A stretch of DNA of 64,000 bases from Orobanche coerulescens (GCA_033398695.1 CM065802.1:142462096-142526095); one strand, 5' to 3'. Positions 11,456-24,510 are shown, counted from the first letter of the stretch. Translations and numbers: made by a program. Notes: generated by a model from the sequence alone, not told the origin.

Positions 11456-11460
11456 TTTTC

Positions 11461-13823
11461 TGTAACACCCCCAAGATATTCGAGGTGTATTACAGCGCCG
11501 TGGACCCCTACATGGGATCCACCAGGCTAACACAAGAAAACACCTCTCGACTAACCGTCTCGGTTAGCAAGGAAACAATTGTTAACAACAAGAACATAAA
11601 ACAACACGTCCGGTACAACCGGCATAATAAACATCAACCGACAAATACGGTAACTCCAACGAAGTCCAAACACAATCCGAAAGGAAAAGCCTAAGTACTC
11701 GCGAGTACAATCTATAAGTTTACAATTTGGAAAACATCCACATCAAAAGAGACAGTAGGAAATAACAAGACTCAATTGCACATGTCAACAACCTTGGCCG
11801 ACATCCTCGTACCATCCAGTAGCAGCTAAATGCATTTGAACATAACCTGAAATCCATAACAAGAATTTCCCCAAAATGGGTCCCCCAACGGGGTTAGTAA
11901 TTACGCTAGTACAAGTATTCAAGGCAAACCAATCGCTTACACATTTCATAGTACATGCACCAATATCATTTCAAAACCAAAACTAGACATGTCTTTTCCG
12001 GAAATAAACAGTCAAACAATTTGCCTTGGGAACAAAGTCATATCATAAAGTCCCGCACGAGGCCTCTATGGACCCTCCCTCACTGGCTATATTATAAAGC
12101 AAAACACGCACATGCATCGCCTTGGGAACAGAGTCATATCATAGATTCCCGCACGAGGCCTCTAAGGACCCTCCCACACTGGCTAGCTAAACAAACTCAT
12201 GAATCCGGGACGAAAACCTTTGGATTCCCTCCTTGATCCCGTCGGACCAACACGAGGTGAGCAAATCACACACAAAATACATTACCATTCCACGTTAAGC
12301 ATAAATGTTTCCAAAAATACTTGCCTTGAATTATTGACGACGCAACGAACGGAAAGAAAAGTCACCGACGAACGCTAGGAACCAATGAAACCGAACCTAA
12401 CGATTCGAAGAATACAATCACAACCATTTCTAAATGAATACGGAATTGGAATACACCCGAAAACCCGCCTACGATTCATGTATATTCGTATATACACAAC
12501 AACGAGGGCGGACCACAACCAAACCCTCTCGATTCCGTAAAAATCACGAAATATACCATGAATCCGTAGGGAAACTAAGAATACCAACAAGATTAATCAT
12601 ATTCATCATGAATTAATCGGACAAAAACGCGAAAACCCCCAAATCTACCTAAAAGTAGGGTTCTAAAGATCTAACCTTGATTCGCTGGATCGAAGGATGT
12701 TATAGGATGATTGATCGGTGATATAAACTCAGAAACTACATGGATTTGTTGTCCAACAACATGGTTTCGTCTCCTCCAAAACCCCAGCCGCGGACCGAAG
12801 AGAAATGAAATGAAAAATGGTGAAAAAGTCATTTGGTCATCATTTATATCTTGGGCGGAACTAGCGTGCGCTAGCCTTCCCGGACTAGCGTGCGCTATCG
12901 GCGATATCGGCCGAGCACTCTCGGCCATGGCCCGCATGACCGGCACCACCGACCAGTGCCGACCATGATCGCCCGACTCCCGCTAGCGTGCGCTACGGCG
13001 GAAGCTGTGCGCGCGCTAGCCGGCATCGATAGCCTGCGGACTAACAAACTCACCTGTAACGTCGCTTGTCGGCCGAAGCGTGCGCTACCTGCCCGATTAG
13101 CGTGCGCTACGACCAAGCGATGGCGTGCGCTACCGCCGATCTGGCCGAGTCGAGAACCTCGAATCCCTCTGCCTGGGCCGATAGCGTCTGTTGGTGACTC
13201 GGCAGCGTGCGCTACGCTGCCGAGCTAGCACGCGCAGCGTCCGGCCGTGGCGTGCGCTCGCCGGTTCTGCCGTGCTGCTCGGCGGTGCCAACACCAGCGA
13301 TTGCACCGGTCGTCCGGTACTCGGCCGCCATGACCCGACGCCTCGATTTCCGAAAACGCACGGAACGAACACAACGAAAAGTTCGCGGACGACATCAACG
13401 ACTCAAAATGAAAACGTAATACCATAATTAATCATACGCGATCGAGAAACGGGTCGAGACAACAATTACAGATACGGATACCCGTAACTTTCAAGAAATT
13501 ACAAAATGGCCCAAAATGCCCGGAAATCACGATACGTGATCGAATAAACAAACCAAAGTTCACAACACGTCTAACAAAGTTAAACGGACTTGCGGGAAAC
13601 TCGAAACAGCAGTTTTGGACGAGATTCGCAAGAATCGAACTCAAGTGCGGAAAAGTCGCTAAAAAGCACGGAACTCAACAAAACAACACCGAAACGAACT
13701 CGGATGACAAAAAGTGTAGAATTAATCATTCTCAGAATGATGAAATGGTCATGAGCGAGCCGTCAAAACGGACTCCGGCCGAAAAAATAAATTTACCGAA
13801 AATCGAAAATTGCGGATATTACA
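11461..13823 (-). repeat. Element A right LTR (5' LTR in sense)
   Basis: About 2.36 kb, same boundaries and anatomy as the left LTR. The differences from the left copy are scattered substitutions and short indels, clearly more than between the two LTRs of G, so A is the older insertion. Donor-like site at 12675 and acceptor-like end at 11847 on minus. Confidence 0.9.
12862..13255 (-). repeat. Palindrome cluster, TAGCGCACGCTA type (A right LTR)
   Basis: About ten copies or degenerate copies, matching the order in the left LTR. Confidence 0.85.
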
Positions 13824-14556
13824 ATATCGGTTGTTGATTGTTATCGAACGTATTGTTAATTTATTATTGCATTAGGTTGTGTTAAGTGATAGTGATGATT
13901 ACCGTTGTGCTACGGTTGAGATTGAAGAATGCATGGATCATCTTGGTCGGGGCTGAGGAACTTGTAGATGAAGACGACGGGATTGGTCACAACTTCATCG
14001 TACCGGTATCGAGGCAACTTATGCTTGCTCAGTTCATAATGTTTAATAAATGGTTTTGTTTTCATTTTATTTATGATTCGTATAGCAATGGTATCATGGA
14101 ATATGAATTGTCGGAATGATGGTATGCATATTATGCTTGGACTGAGATAAATCATAATGTATATGATTTTAAAGATGTCTAAGGGAAACGGAGATGTGAA
14201 TCATATTTGGTCTATTGTGTGAGAGATTAGATATCAAGGCTAGTTATCATGCGGACATTGAACTCGGGGTGGTGGTTTGGTATTAGTTATGGACTGTACT
14301 TCATTTTGGATTATTCGGATAACTGTGTATTCATTTAGGGATGTTGGTCGTGGAAAGGTTAGCGTCTCCAGCTTGAGGTAAATTAATATTGCTAGATTAT
14401 GATAATCATCCTATTGCATTATTGCATGTGTGTGTTGATATTTCGTGTGGTGAGTGTGCACCATTGTTTGTTATGTACGTGATGTGCTCTTTCTTTGAAA
14501 TGTAATCTGTTGGGCCGATGTGTTAGGGGATAAAACCTGAATGGTACCCACGTCCA

Positions 14557-14692
14557 GAGTATTCCTGTGTAGATGCTTCCGTGACCCTTGGCTGCTGCCT
14601 TGGGAGTTTATGTGATATTGTCTGGAGTATTCCTGAGTAGATACTTCCGTGACCCTTGGCTGCGGCCTTAGGAGTTTATGTGCTATTATCAT
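14557..14692 (+). repeat. 68-bp tandem duplication in LTR D
   Basis: Two units starting GAGTATTCCTG at 14557 and 14625, each with TTCCGTGACCCTTGGCTGC and GGAGTTTATGTG. Confidence 0.85.
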
Positions 14693-14985
14693 ATGTATTG
14701 TTGAACATGCTGTGAACTGTTGTCTGACGGAATACGACATTGTGGTCGTGTCGGTCTTTCATGATCGAGTTATCATTGCTCTCTTGGAAAGTCTTCTGAT
14801 CTTTGTGGATATGCGTTTCTTCGAGATTCGTTTTCATGTTGTATCGTGACGTCCATCTTGAGTCTTATTGATTGGTCATCCACAGTCCATGTATAATAGG
14901 ATCTGTTGGATAGTCGGGTTGTCTTTGAAATCCAGTATATATGATTTCTATATGGTTGAATATTTTATTCTCTCGTGTATCTGTC

Positions 14986-15139
14986 CCCGTTGACCCTTTA
15001 CTGACCTCGTTTGGAGTTACCATATTGATGGTCAACTCATTTGTTATCGACCCTTTATTAATCTCGTTTGGAGTTTCCCCTATCATTGGTAATATTGTTC
15101 GTTATTGATCCTTATTGATTCTGTTTGGGAGTTTGCCTT
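14986..15139 (+). repeat. 53-bp minisatellite, left part (split by element B)
   Basis: About three units with GTTxxYGAYCCTTTATTGATCT-like and GTTTGGAGTT cores. The array resumes at 23538 on the far side of B. Confidence 0.8.
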
Positions 15140-16002
15140 TGTAACACCCCCAATCCGCTCAGGGATATTACACGCCGTAGACCCTCTCCTCGAGGATCTA
15201 CCAGGCTGATAACTAAATTCAAACATATAAACCTCGCCTTTAAGGCTAAAATGACTCAGTAGACCGACTTGGTCTTTCAATAATAACATACAATTCAATT
15301 CCAAACACATACCCACGCAGGGGTCAAAATACAATAAACTCCCGTACAACGGGGAAAAGATACTGCAGCGGAAAAGAAAATACGACTAGACCAAAACGAC
15401 ATAAACAGATCCTCGTGTGATTAGTATCGTTCATCTTTCATCATCCTTCGTGCCGACCCTGTGCTATGCTCCAAAACTTGAATGCAAAAATAGACATCCA
15501 CCCCCCGAATACTCGGGGGTTAGCAAAACTCCACTGTTTTGCTAGTGCAAGTACAAGTGCAGAAATACGAGCCATACAATACCAGTTCCAAGAACAATAA
15601 TAATCAGGAATCCTCAAAGTTCCAAACGTAATGAAAAGCACTTCCCGAGGCATGAGTTTGGTAAAACATTCCAAAACCGAAAGATCACAAATCAAGGGAA
15701 AACAATTTATAAAACAGTTTAAAATGCCATCGAGAGTTTTAATAGAAAACAATTTAGGATTTCCGAATCCTTCTCTTTCCAAAAATCAACACGGGTCACA
15801 GCCCAAAGGTTTTGTTTTCGCAAATAGAAAACAGACAACAATTCACAGGGCCCGAGCCCAACATCACGTGTCCTCGACGGACATAAAAATCAACACAACG
15901 TAATCACGCACGCGCATCGCCTAGGACCGGGACGAAGCCACAAATCCCACTCGAGGCCTCGAAGGACCCTCCCGAGCTGGCTAGCGAAACAAATCACACA
16001 CA

Positions 16003-16148
16003 TCTCACGGTTGGATCAATCGCTTGTTGCATCCTGGCCACATGATCGCATGCCATGTGCCACCGTAGATTATCTCAGGCTCTCACGATTGGATCAATCA
16101 CTTGTTGCATCCTGAGCACATGATCACGTGCCATGTGTCACCGTAGAC
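16003..16148 (-). repeat. 78-bp tandem duplication in B LTR
   Basis: Two units beginning TCTCACG at 16003 and 16081, containing TTGGATCAATC and CACATGATC. The same array is in the right LTR at about 21602-21747. A CGAGGCCTCGAAGGACCCT-type unit lies just left (15950). Confidence 0.85.
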
Positions 16149-17145
16149 CTTCAACTATATCCACACATTCACACAAATAACACAATGCAACAAAGATATC
16201 CAAACAATTCACTCAGAGGCATCAAACACTTAGCAAAACACCACGTCAAACACAACGCACCGAAATGAAATAATATACGTCCACACGCAAATACCAAGTG
16301 CATCATCAACACCAAATATATCCATAGGATTCACATAGTCATTTACAAGACACAACATTCACAAAACACACGCGTTTTGAAAGCAAGCCTTTAACAAGGC
16401 TAAACCGAATCTTTTGAAAGTTCAATTCAAACGACCAAACAACCACATTTAGACGATCACTAATTATCATATCCATAAAACAAGAATAGTATGGGCAAGG
16501 TACTTGCCTCGAAATCACGATCGCAATAAGACGACGGATAGGACGCGGTCGAATAGCTCCGAACCCCCGAACAATATCAAGAACGTGATAGCACCACGAG
16601 TATTACGAGAATAACACCACACGAATCATCAATCACCAAACGGGATTCAACATCGGAATCCTCGAACACCTATAAACCTCCGGAAGGAACAATAACACAT
16701 GGTTACGACGAGAATCAAGGCCAAAACAACGGAAATCCCAACAAACTATCGAAGAGAAACTCATTGGGACATTTAATCGAACACTAAATGTTCAATAATT
16801 CCCAAGAACACCCGAATCGTCAATCGAGTTAAACAAACTCGATATATGGATATACAACCCATATAACACGATTAATAACATCATACTACACCAATCGATG
16901 TATCAAAATCGGATTAGAAACGAAATAAAGAACAATTTCTCCAAAAAGTCAACTTGAAGGAAAATCAAGAATATACCTTGATTTGACGAAGAACACGGAT
17001 TGGATGATGATATAATCAACAAGAATCTTCCAAAATGACTTGGAAATGATTAGAATCGGCCAAGAACTCGATTTCCCGAGCCTCCCGTCGCCAGACACCG
17101 AAAAAGGAAGAAAAATCGCGTGGAAAATGAAATCTGGCCGAGCCA

Positions 17146-17159
17146 GGCTATATATAGCC
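17146..17159 (-). promoter_or_regulatory. Palindromic TATA box of B LTR (left)
   Basis: GGCTATATATAGCC is a perfect 14-bp dyad, 6-7 bp from the first TTACGGCCGTAA copy. The same element is at 22745-22758 in the right LTR. Confidence 0.6.
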
Positions 17160-17164
17160 GGCAG

Positions 17165-17430
17165 GGTTACGGCCGTAACCGGCAGGCCTTACGGCCGTAA
17201 CTCGGTCCCTTACGGACGTACTCGGCAGGCCTTACGGCCGTAACCGGCATTCGTCAAAAATCTGCCAAGACTACCGGACACTTACGGCCGTAACACGCAC
17301 ACCTTACGGCCGTAATCGGCCTTCGTCAAAATCCGCCCAGCGCTCGTACGGCCGTACACGATCACACTTACGGCCGTAACTCGCACACCTTACCGCCGTA
17401 ATCGGCACCTTACGGCCGTAACTCGGCCAG
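17165..17430 (-). repeat. Palindrome cluster, TTACGGCCGTAA type (B left LTR)
   Basis: Ten copies or one-base variants in about 265 bp. The motif is a perfect 12-bp palindrome with an EagI-like CGGCCG core. The right LTR has nine copies at 22765-23005. Confidence 0.9.
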
Positions 17431-19059
17431 CAGCCACCTCGGCCGTGACTCGGCCGTGGCCACTCCGGCCCGGACGACCGAAACCGAACCTGAGTAAAAA
17501 TCGAAGATACAGTTACGAAGTACTCGCAAAGACGAATCCAAGCACTAAGAGAAGACACGATTCCGACCATCCAAAGTGTCGGAATTCGACAACGGAAGTA
17601 ATTACCCCAAACTTTGGGAAATTACAAAAATGGCCCAAAACGTCCGAAAATCACGATACGTGATCGAAACACCGAACCAAAGCTCGCAACATGAATAATA
17701 ACATTAAATGAACTTGCGAGAAACTCGAAACAACAGTTTCGGACGAGATTCGCAAGAATCGAGCTCAAGTGCGAAAAAGTCGCTAAAAAGCACGGAACTC
17801 AACAAAATGACACCGAAACGAACTCGGATGACAAAAAGTGCAGAATTAATCATTCTCGAAATGACGAAATGGTCATGCGAGTCGTCAAAACGGACTTCCG
17901 CCGAAAAAAAGAAAATTACCGAAATTCGAAATTGCGGATATTACATTCTACCCTCCTTAAAAGAAGTTTCGTCCCGAAACTTAAAACAAGTAGGGGGAAG
18001 CAATATACCCTGCCAGGAAAACTCGACGAGATACGGAAAAACCGAAAACTCGCGCCCGCAAGAAACGCAAAGAGACATACGGCGTGAAAACACGCTCCAC
18101 GACGACCAATACAACGTCGCCGTTAGGAACATAATAAAGTCAACAAGTGACAAGCGTCATCAAACAGATAATACAATCAAGTCGATTATCCGAACAATCA
18201 CAAAACACATCCAACGAAAATCAATACGATTGACCAACCCAACGGTATATCAATCAAAACATGAGCCACACGCCGAACAAATACGGAATTCCACCGCCCA
18301 AGGGTTGGAAGATCAGCGAGACTAATTTCCCGAACTTAAGGGAATTAGGAAGGAGTCTGAACGCTCAACAATCACGAAACGAGATCAACAAAAACCGAAC
18401 AATCAAACGATCGAACCACAAAGATCGAGACAACAAAAATCGAACGATCATGTTCGAATCACGAAGAACAATAAAAATTCAAACAACAACTCCAAGGTTC
18501 ACATCTCGACTCGAGACAATATATGATCCGGTGAAAACAACAACATATGCATTCACATAAGATCCACATGAGAGGGAATAGAAATTGAAAAGTCACAACG
18601 ACAAACGAGCTATTCCGAAACAATACCACGCTCGTTCGATCAACAAAAGCAAGGGGCAGGACAAGCTCAGAAAATGTCAACGAACATAAACGAGTCGACA
18701 GAGTCGAAAATACGGAAGTTCCAAATCCGATCCACTTCGAATAAAAGAACTAGTAGAACCAAAAGATGTTACTTCCGAACAAGGTTCACAAGAATCGAAC
18801 CGAACTCGAAAAAGTCACAGCGATACCAGGTCGACCCAAAACAAGATCACAGCTCGTTCGGACGATGAAACTGAAATACAGAACAAGTTCAGACAGTATC
18901 CACGAACACGGGCGAATCGATAGACTGGAGAAAGAGAAAATATAGAAGCCAAAAATAATACGGGTATTATATTCGACCTCTTCTAAAAGAAGGTCGTCCC
19001 CGCTACTCACAATAACGAAATCAAGGAGACGACACAACAGGCAATCGACAGAACATCCT

Positions 19060-19260
19060 TCAAAGGCCTCTCAAAGCCGATTCTGATATCTGTGCTGAAG
19101 CGCGAACTCCGAAAGTCTCGGTAGCCAATTCGCAAAACTGAATTCGGTGACCCTCGAGTCCACACTCGAAATGTGTTACTGACGAGAAGGACAAATTGCA
19201 CGTACATTCCCCCGGCACATCACGGTTGAAATGCCTCGGCTCGGCATACCGAAAATACAA
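19060..19260 (-). pseudogene. Gag zinc-knuckle relic of element B
   Basis: The fragment RHFNRDVPGECTC followed by HFECGLEGHRIQFC resembles the double CCHC nucleocapsid end of gypsy Gag, with frameshifts and Cys losses. The homologous area of E (about 38040-38130 on minus) is more decayed. No capsid or pol domain accompanies it. Confidence 0.4.
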
Positions 19261-20723
19261 ATGCTAGATACAATGGAACATAACGCCGCAAAACAACATA
19301 CCGGAGATGCCAACTCAGCACAACAGGAAATCATAACACATATAATATACAACGATTACCATCGTAAGGTAATACACACACAAACACTACAACAACGACG
19401 GTACCGTTTGGCGACCTCAATGGCCCGAACGATAACCAGCACATAATACAAACATCATGAAACAATCACATATGTACACCAACGTACAAACCCAAGCTTC
19501 AACATCTCACACTCGTGTGGGACACGCAATCCACCACGAGACGACAACCATTAAGTACCAGTTCACACCTCTCTCAGAGTACAACAAATACGTGGCAACG
19601 CCTCAACGTTCATGCCACCAACTCGATCATATTCGGGAGTTAACATCATAGCGACAAAGCCAACATCATACATACATACCCAGCCCTCAAACGGGAATGG
19701 ATAGGTTTTAAAAACGAAAACCTCATTTGGAAAATAATTTAGAAAAACACCGGTCGATCTTGAGTATCACATTTCCAAAAAAAGTAAAAACGTGAAACAT
19801 CATTATCGAGACTTTGGAAAACCATTTCGCATTTGATAAAAATGAGGACACTTTCTTTTAGTGAAAAGCTTTCAGAATATTCGACCCTCGGGTCTAAGTA
19901 AAAGTGTTTATAAAACATTGAAAATATCTCAAAACATTTTGGTCCTCGAGGCAGAAGAATTTTGAAACATATTGTGGCACCCTGGAAGTACCGCGAGAAA
20001 ACAATTCATTTTAAACGTACGTCTCGAAATTTATTTCTAAGATACTCAAGTTTTTGAAAATAATTCAATGCCAAAGAAAAAGGACGATGCCAAAAAGGCT
20101 AGAATGCCCAAAAATTTCAGGTAATTACACAAAACTTTATAGCGCCGTGGGTCCCACGCCGGAACCCACCAGGATAAAACCATTTACAAAAATGCCAAAA
20201 AGTCCGATGACGGTAATATTTCAAAAACTCACAGAAGCCATTTACAAAATGCTAAATACCGTCATAAGAATTTCGCCAAAACGATCAAGGCCATAATGCC
20301 AAAAACTCGGTTAAGGGAATCGGTTTTCGAAATAAAACTCGATCGGTAAAATACCGAAAGTCATTACAAAAGAACTCACGCAGCGGATAAAAGAAATACG
20401 GTTCAACATACACAATCGAGCAACACTACTCCTCATATGAACGAAATATGAGAGTCAAATAACCACATATCAAGAAATCAAAATCCATAAGAGGATTCCG
20501 TCACTAATCAAATAATCATAAAATAGCTCGTGACACACGAGGCACAACACAAAGAAGGGAGACTTACAGCCACAAGTCACACGAAGATGATGATCGCCCA
20601 CGATACTAATCACGACCAACAAACTCAGACGACGCGTCGCGACACGACTTAGTCAGACATAATCCGACAAGACAAAACTCAACAGACACCACTGACCCGA
20701 CAGCCTAGGTTTCCACAACCTAA

Positions 20724-20735
20724 GCTCCGATACCA
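20724..20735 (-). other. Primer binding site of element B
   Basis: TGGTATCGGAGC on minus, one base off the initiator-Met complement; the change keeps a G-U pair possible. It ends 3 bp from the LTR. Confidence 0.75.
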
Positions 20736-20738
20736 TTC

Positions 20739-23537
20739 TGTAACACCCCCAATCCGCTCAGGGATATTACACGCCGTAGACCCTCTCCTCGAGGATCTAC
20801 CAGGCTGATAACTAAAATCAAACATCTAAACCTCGCCTTTAAGGCTAAAATGACTCAGTAGACCGACTTGGTCTTTCAATAATAACATACAATTCAATTC
20901 CAAACACATACCCACGCAGGGGTCAAAATACAATAAACTCCCGTACAACGGGGAAAAGATACTGCAGCGGAAAAGAAAATACGACTAGACCAAAACGACA
21001 TCAACAGATCCTCGTGTGATTAGTATCGTTCATCTTTCATCATCCTTCGTGCCGACCCTGTGCTATGCTCCAAAACCTGAATGCAAAAATAGACATCCAC
21101 CCCCCGAATACTCGGGGGTTAGCAAAACTCCACTGTTTTGCTAGTGCAAGTACAAGTGCAAAAATACGAGCCATACAATACCAGTTCCAAGAACAATAAT
21201 AATCAGGAATCCTCAAAGTTCCAAACGTAATGAAAAGCACTTCCCGAGGCATGAGTTTGGTAAAACATTCCAAAACCGAAAGATCACAAATCAAGGGAAA
21301 ACAATTTATAAAACAGTTTAAAATGCCATCGAGAGTTTTAATAGAAAACAATTTAGGATTTCCGAATCCTTCTCTTTCCAAAAATCAACAGGGGTCACAG
21401 CCCAAAGGTTTTGTTTTCGCAAATAGAAAACAGACAACAATTCACAGGGCCCGAGCCCAACATCACGTGTCCTCGACGGACATAAAAATCAACACAACGT
21501 AATCACGCACGCGCATCGCCTAGGACCGGGACGAAGCCACAAATCCCACTCGAGGCCTCGAAGGACCCTCCCGAGCTGGCTAGCGAAACAAATCACACAC
21601 ATCTCACGGTTGGATCAATCGCTTGTTGCATCCTGGCCACATGATCGCATGCCATGTGCCACAGTAGATTATCTCAGGCTCTCACGGTTGGATCAATCAC
21701 TTGTTGCATCCTGACCACATGATCACGTGCCATGTGTCACCGTAGACCTTCAACCATATCCACACATTCACACAAATAACACAATGCAACAAAGATATCC
21801 AAACAATTCACTCAGAGGCATCAAACACTTAGCAAAACACCACGTCAAACACAATGCACCGAAATGAAATAATATACGTCCACACGCAAATACCAAGTGC
21901 ATCATCAACACCAAATATATCCATAGGATTCACATAGTCATTTACAAGACACAACATTCACAAAACACACGCGTTTTGAAAGCAAGCCTTTAACAAGGCT
22001 AAACCGAATCTTTTGAAAGTTCAATTCAAACGACCAAACAACCACATTTAGACGATCACTAATTATCATATCCATAAAACAAGAATAGTATGGGCAAGGT
22101 ACTTGCCTCGAAATCACGATCGCAATAAGACGACGGATAGGACGCGGTCGAATAGCTCCGAACCCCCGAACAATATCAAGAACGTGATAGCACCACGAGT
22201 ATTACGAGAATAACACCACACGAATCATCAATCACCAAATGGGATTCAACATCGGAATCCTCGAACACCTATAAACCTCCGGAAGGAACAATAACACATG
22301 GTTACGACGAGAATCAAGGCCAAAACAACGAAAATCCCAACAAACTATCGAAGAGAAACTCATTGGGACATTTAATCGAACACTAAATGTTCAATAATTC
22401 CCAAGAACACCCGAATCGTCAATCGAGTTAAACAAACTCGATATATGGATATACAACCCATAGAACACGATTAATAACATCATACTACACCAATCGATGT
22501 ATCAAAATCGGATTAGAAACAAAATCAAGAACAATTTCTCCAAAAAGTCAACTTGAAGGAAAATCAAGAATATACCTTGATTTGACGAAGAACACGGATT
22601 GGATGATGATATAATCAACAAGAATCTTCCAAAATGCCTTGGAAATGATTAGAATCGGCCAAGAACTCGATTTCCCGAGCCTCCCGTCGCCAGACACCGA
22701 AAAAGGAAGAAAAATCGCGTAGGAAATGAAATCTGGCCGAGCCAGGCTATATATAGCCGGCAGGGTTACGGCCGTAACCGGCAGGCCTTACGGCCGTAAC
22801 TCGGTCCCTTACGGCCGTAACCGGCATTCGTCAAAAATCTGCCCAGCACCAGCCGGACACTTACGGCCGTAACTCGCACACCTTACGGCCGTAACCGGCC
22901 TTCGTCAAAATCCGCCCAGCGCTCGTACGGCCGTACCCGATCACGCTTACGGCCGTAACTCGCACACCTTACGGCCGTAACCGGCACCTTACGGCCGTAA
23001 CTCGGCCAGGCCAGGCCCTGCTCCGGCCGTGACTCGGCCGTGGCCACTCCGACGGCCCGGACGACCCCGAAACCCGAACCTGAGTAAAAATCGAAGATAC
23101 GGTTACGAAGTACTCGCAAAGACGAATCCAAGCACTAAGAGAACACACGATTCCGACCATCCGAAGTGTCGGAATTCGACAATGGAAGTAATTACCCCAA
23201 ACTTTGGAAAATTACAAAAATGGCCCAAAACGTCCGAAAATCACGATACGTGATCGAAACACCGACCCAAAGCTCGCAACATGAATAATAACATTAAATG
23301 AACTTGCGAGAAACTCGAAACAACAGTTTCGGACGAGATTCGCAAGAATCGAGCTCAAGTGCGAAAAATTCGCTAAAAAGCACGGAACTCAACAAAACGA
23401 CACCGAAACGAACTCGGATGACAAAAAGTGCAGAATTAATCATTCTCGAAATGACGAAATGGTCATGATCGAGTCGTCAAAATGGACTTCCGCCGAAAAA
23501 AAGAAAATTACCGAAATTCGAAATTGCGGATATTACA
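20739..23537 (-). repeat. Element B right LTR (5' LTR in sense)
   Basis: About 2.8 kb. Donor-like site at 22575 and acceptor-like CAG end at 21077 on minus would bracket a 1499-nt intron. Palindromes at 22765-23005. Confidence 0.92.
22765..23005 (-). repeat. Palindrome cluster, TTACGGCCGTAA type (B right LTR)
   Basis: Nine copies; one fewer than the left LTR through loss of a copy near TTACGGACGTAC. Confidence 0.9.
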
Positions 23538-23900
23538 GCCTTACCGTTGGTATCCTCGGTTGTTGATCCCTTATTGCTCTTGTTGGAGTTCACCATATCG
23601 TTGTTATTCTCGGTTGTTGGTACTTATTGATCTCGTTAGAGTTTATTGTATCGTCGGTATTCTCGGTTGTTGATCCTTTATTGATCTTATTGGAGTTTAT
23701 CGTACCGTTGGTATTCTCGGTTGTCGATCCTTATTGATCTTGTTGGAGTTTACCATGCCATTGGTGTTCTCGGTTGCTGATCCTTTATTGATCTTGTTGG
23801 GGTTTATCGTATTAGTGGTATTCCCGATTGTTAGTCCTTCATTGATCTTGTTGGAGTCACCACATCATGGTACTCTCGTTCGTGGGTGATCTTTTGTCGA
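23538..23900 (+). repeat. 53-bp minisatellite, right part, end of recognisable LTR D
   Basis: About six units with GTTGATCCTTTATTGATCT, TGTTGGAGTTTAT and TTGGTATTCTCGG cores at spacings of about 52-54 bp. It continues the array interrupted at 15139. No LTR end of D is visible beyond it. Confidence 0.85.
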
Positions 23901-24388
23901 CCTTGTGTATATGACCGTGTACTCCTAGTCCCTCTCGTCCTGTGTGAGGTTTCCACTCCCCTCGGTTTTGACATTTTTTTGAGGCGGTGAGTATCCTAGT
24001 ATCCCAAATCTACCCAAATTTGTGGGCGAGGCTTATTGGAATCCTCATCATATTCCATCTTCACGGGTGGCCTAAACATTCATTAGAGGAATTTAGAAGT
24101 TTATTCCTATGGAGGCGAGTCAGTCACTCCAGTTCGGGTTAGTTTTATTTTACCCCCAGCATTCTATGCATAAGTACGTGTATCCATTCATGGAAAGAGT
24201 AGTGTTTTTTTGTAAGGTTGATTTGATGAGCTCGGAGGAAGAGGGGGAGACCGGTATTCTTTAGGAAGGTCAAAAGGCTCTTGAGAACTTTATTTCCAAA
24301 ATTTGTAAGTCCCATACCTTATTCTGTTGCTCGTTTTTTGGGCTAATACCTCATTATTTGTCTTCTGTGCAGATCATATTCTGGCAAC
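23901..24388 (+). other. Unclassified remnant with splice-like signals
   Basis: No recognised gene. A short exon-like stretch (24221-24305) with GAGGAAGAGGGGGAGACC is flanked by AG and GTAAGT, and TTCTGTGCAG occurs at 24364-24373. The frame has a stop (TAG). It could be a captured gene fragment. Confidence 0.25.
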
Positions 24389-24389
24389 A

Positions 24390-24510
24390 TGTTAGGAATA
24401 TGCCCTCAAATGCCACTCAGATGATAAGAGAGTGAGAGCAATTGTATTGTAAATTATGAATATTAAATTAAATAAGGCATTTATTATTTCTATATTATTG
24501 TATATTACGG
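24390..24510 (+). mobile_element. Copia LTR scrap (Angela-like start)
   Basis: TGTTAGGAATATGCCCTCAA resembles the TGTTGGAAATATGCCCTAGA start of Angela-type Copia LTRs and is followed by AT-rich text up to about 24510. No partner LTR or TSD is seen. Confidence 0.4.

Larger units (their letters stand above)
5051..13823 (-). mobile_element. LTR element A, non-autonomous gypsy relative (TSD ATATC)
   Basis: The element is bounded by TGTAACACCC (5051) and GATATTACA (ending 13823), with a perfect 5-bp TSD ATATC at 5046-5050 and 13824-13828. The primer site beside the right LTR and polypurine tract beside the left LTR put its sense on the minus strand. Its LTRs are relatives of those of G in opposite orientation. 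The 4-kb interior keeps only a protease scrap and otherwise looks non-coding, so transposition must have relied on proteins in trans. It sits inside LTR D. Confidence 0.9.
13824..15139 (+). mobile_element. LTR D, second fragment
   Basis: Continuation of LTR D between insertions A and B. Text such as GAGGAACTTGTAGATGAAGACG (13957 on) corresponds to the reverse complement of 27930-27960 in solo LTR C, which supports the assignment. Two tandem arrays lie within it. Confidence 0.6.
15140..17945 (-). repeat. Element B left LTR (3' LTR in sense)
   Basis: About 2.8 kb, near-identical to 20739-23537. In sense order it has TGTAATATCCGC start, TTACGGCCGTAA cluster, palindromic TATA, donor-like CAAG|GTATATT at 16976, a 78-bp duplication and an acceptor-like site near 15477, where this copy reads TTCAAG|TTTTGG in place of TTCAG|GTTTTGG. 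Confidence 0.92.
17946..20738 (-). other. Element B internal region
   Basis: No intact gene. The right part (20115-20400) carries LTR-end-like text (TATAGCGCCGTGGGTCCC). In the middle, minus-strand frame 19060-19260 reads HFECGLEGHRIQFC, a zinc-knuckle CX2CX4HX4C pattern with the first Cys changed, the likely relic of Gag. The remainder aligns only with the interiors of A and E. The longest plus frame here (17708-18325) starts in the LTR and has no family character. Confidence 0.6.
15140..23537 (-). mobile_element. LTR element B, non-autonomous (TSD GCCTT)
   Basis: Boundaries TGTAACACCC and GATATTACA with exact TSD GCCTT at 15135-15139 and 23538-23542. Minus-strand sense is given by the primer site at 20724-20735 and the polypurine tract at 17946 on. 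LTRs are about 2.8 kb and very similar. The 2.8-kb interior has only a degenerate zinc-knuckle trace. It landed in the minisatellite of LTR D. Confidence 0.92.

Noticed and set aside
17708..18325. 205-codon plus-strand frame as a gene
   Set aside because: It starts inside B's LTR, crosses the polypurine tract antisense to the element, is low-complexity, and the A and E counterparts are not open.
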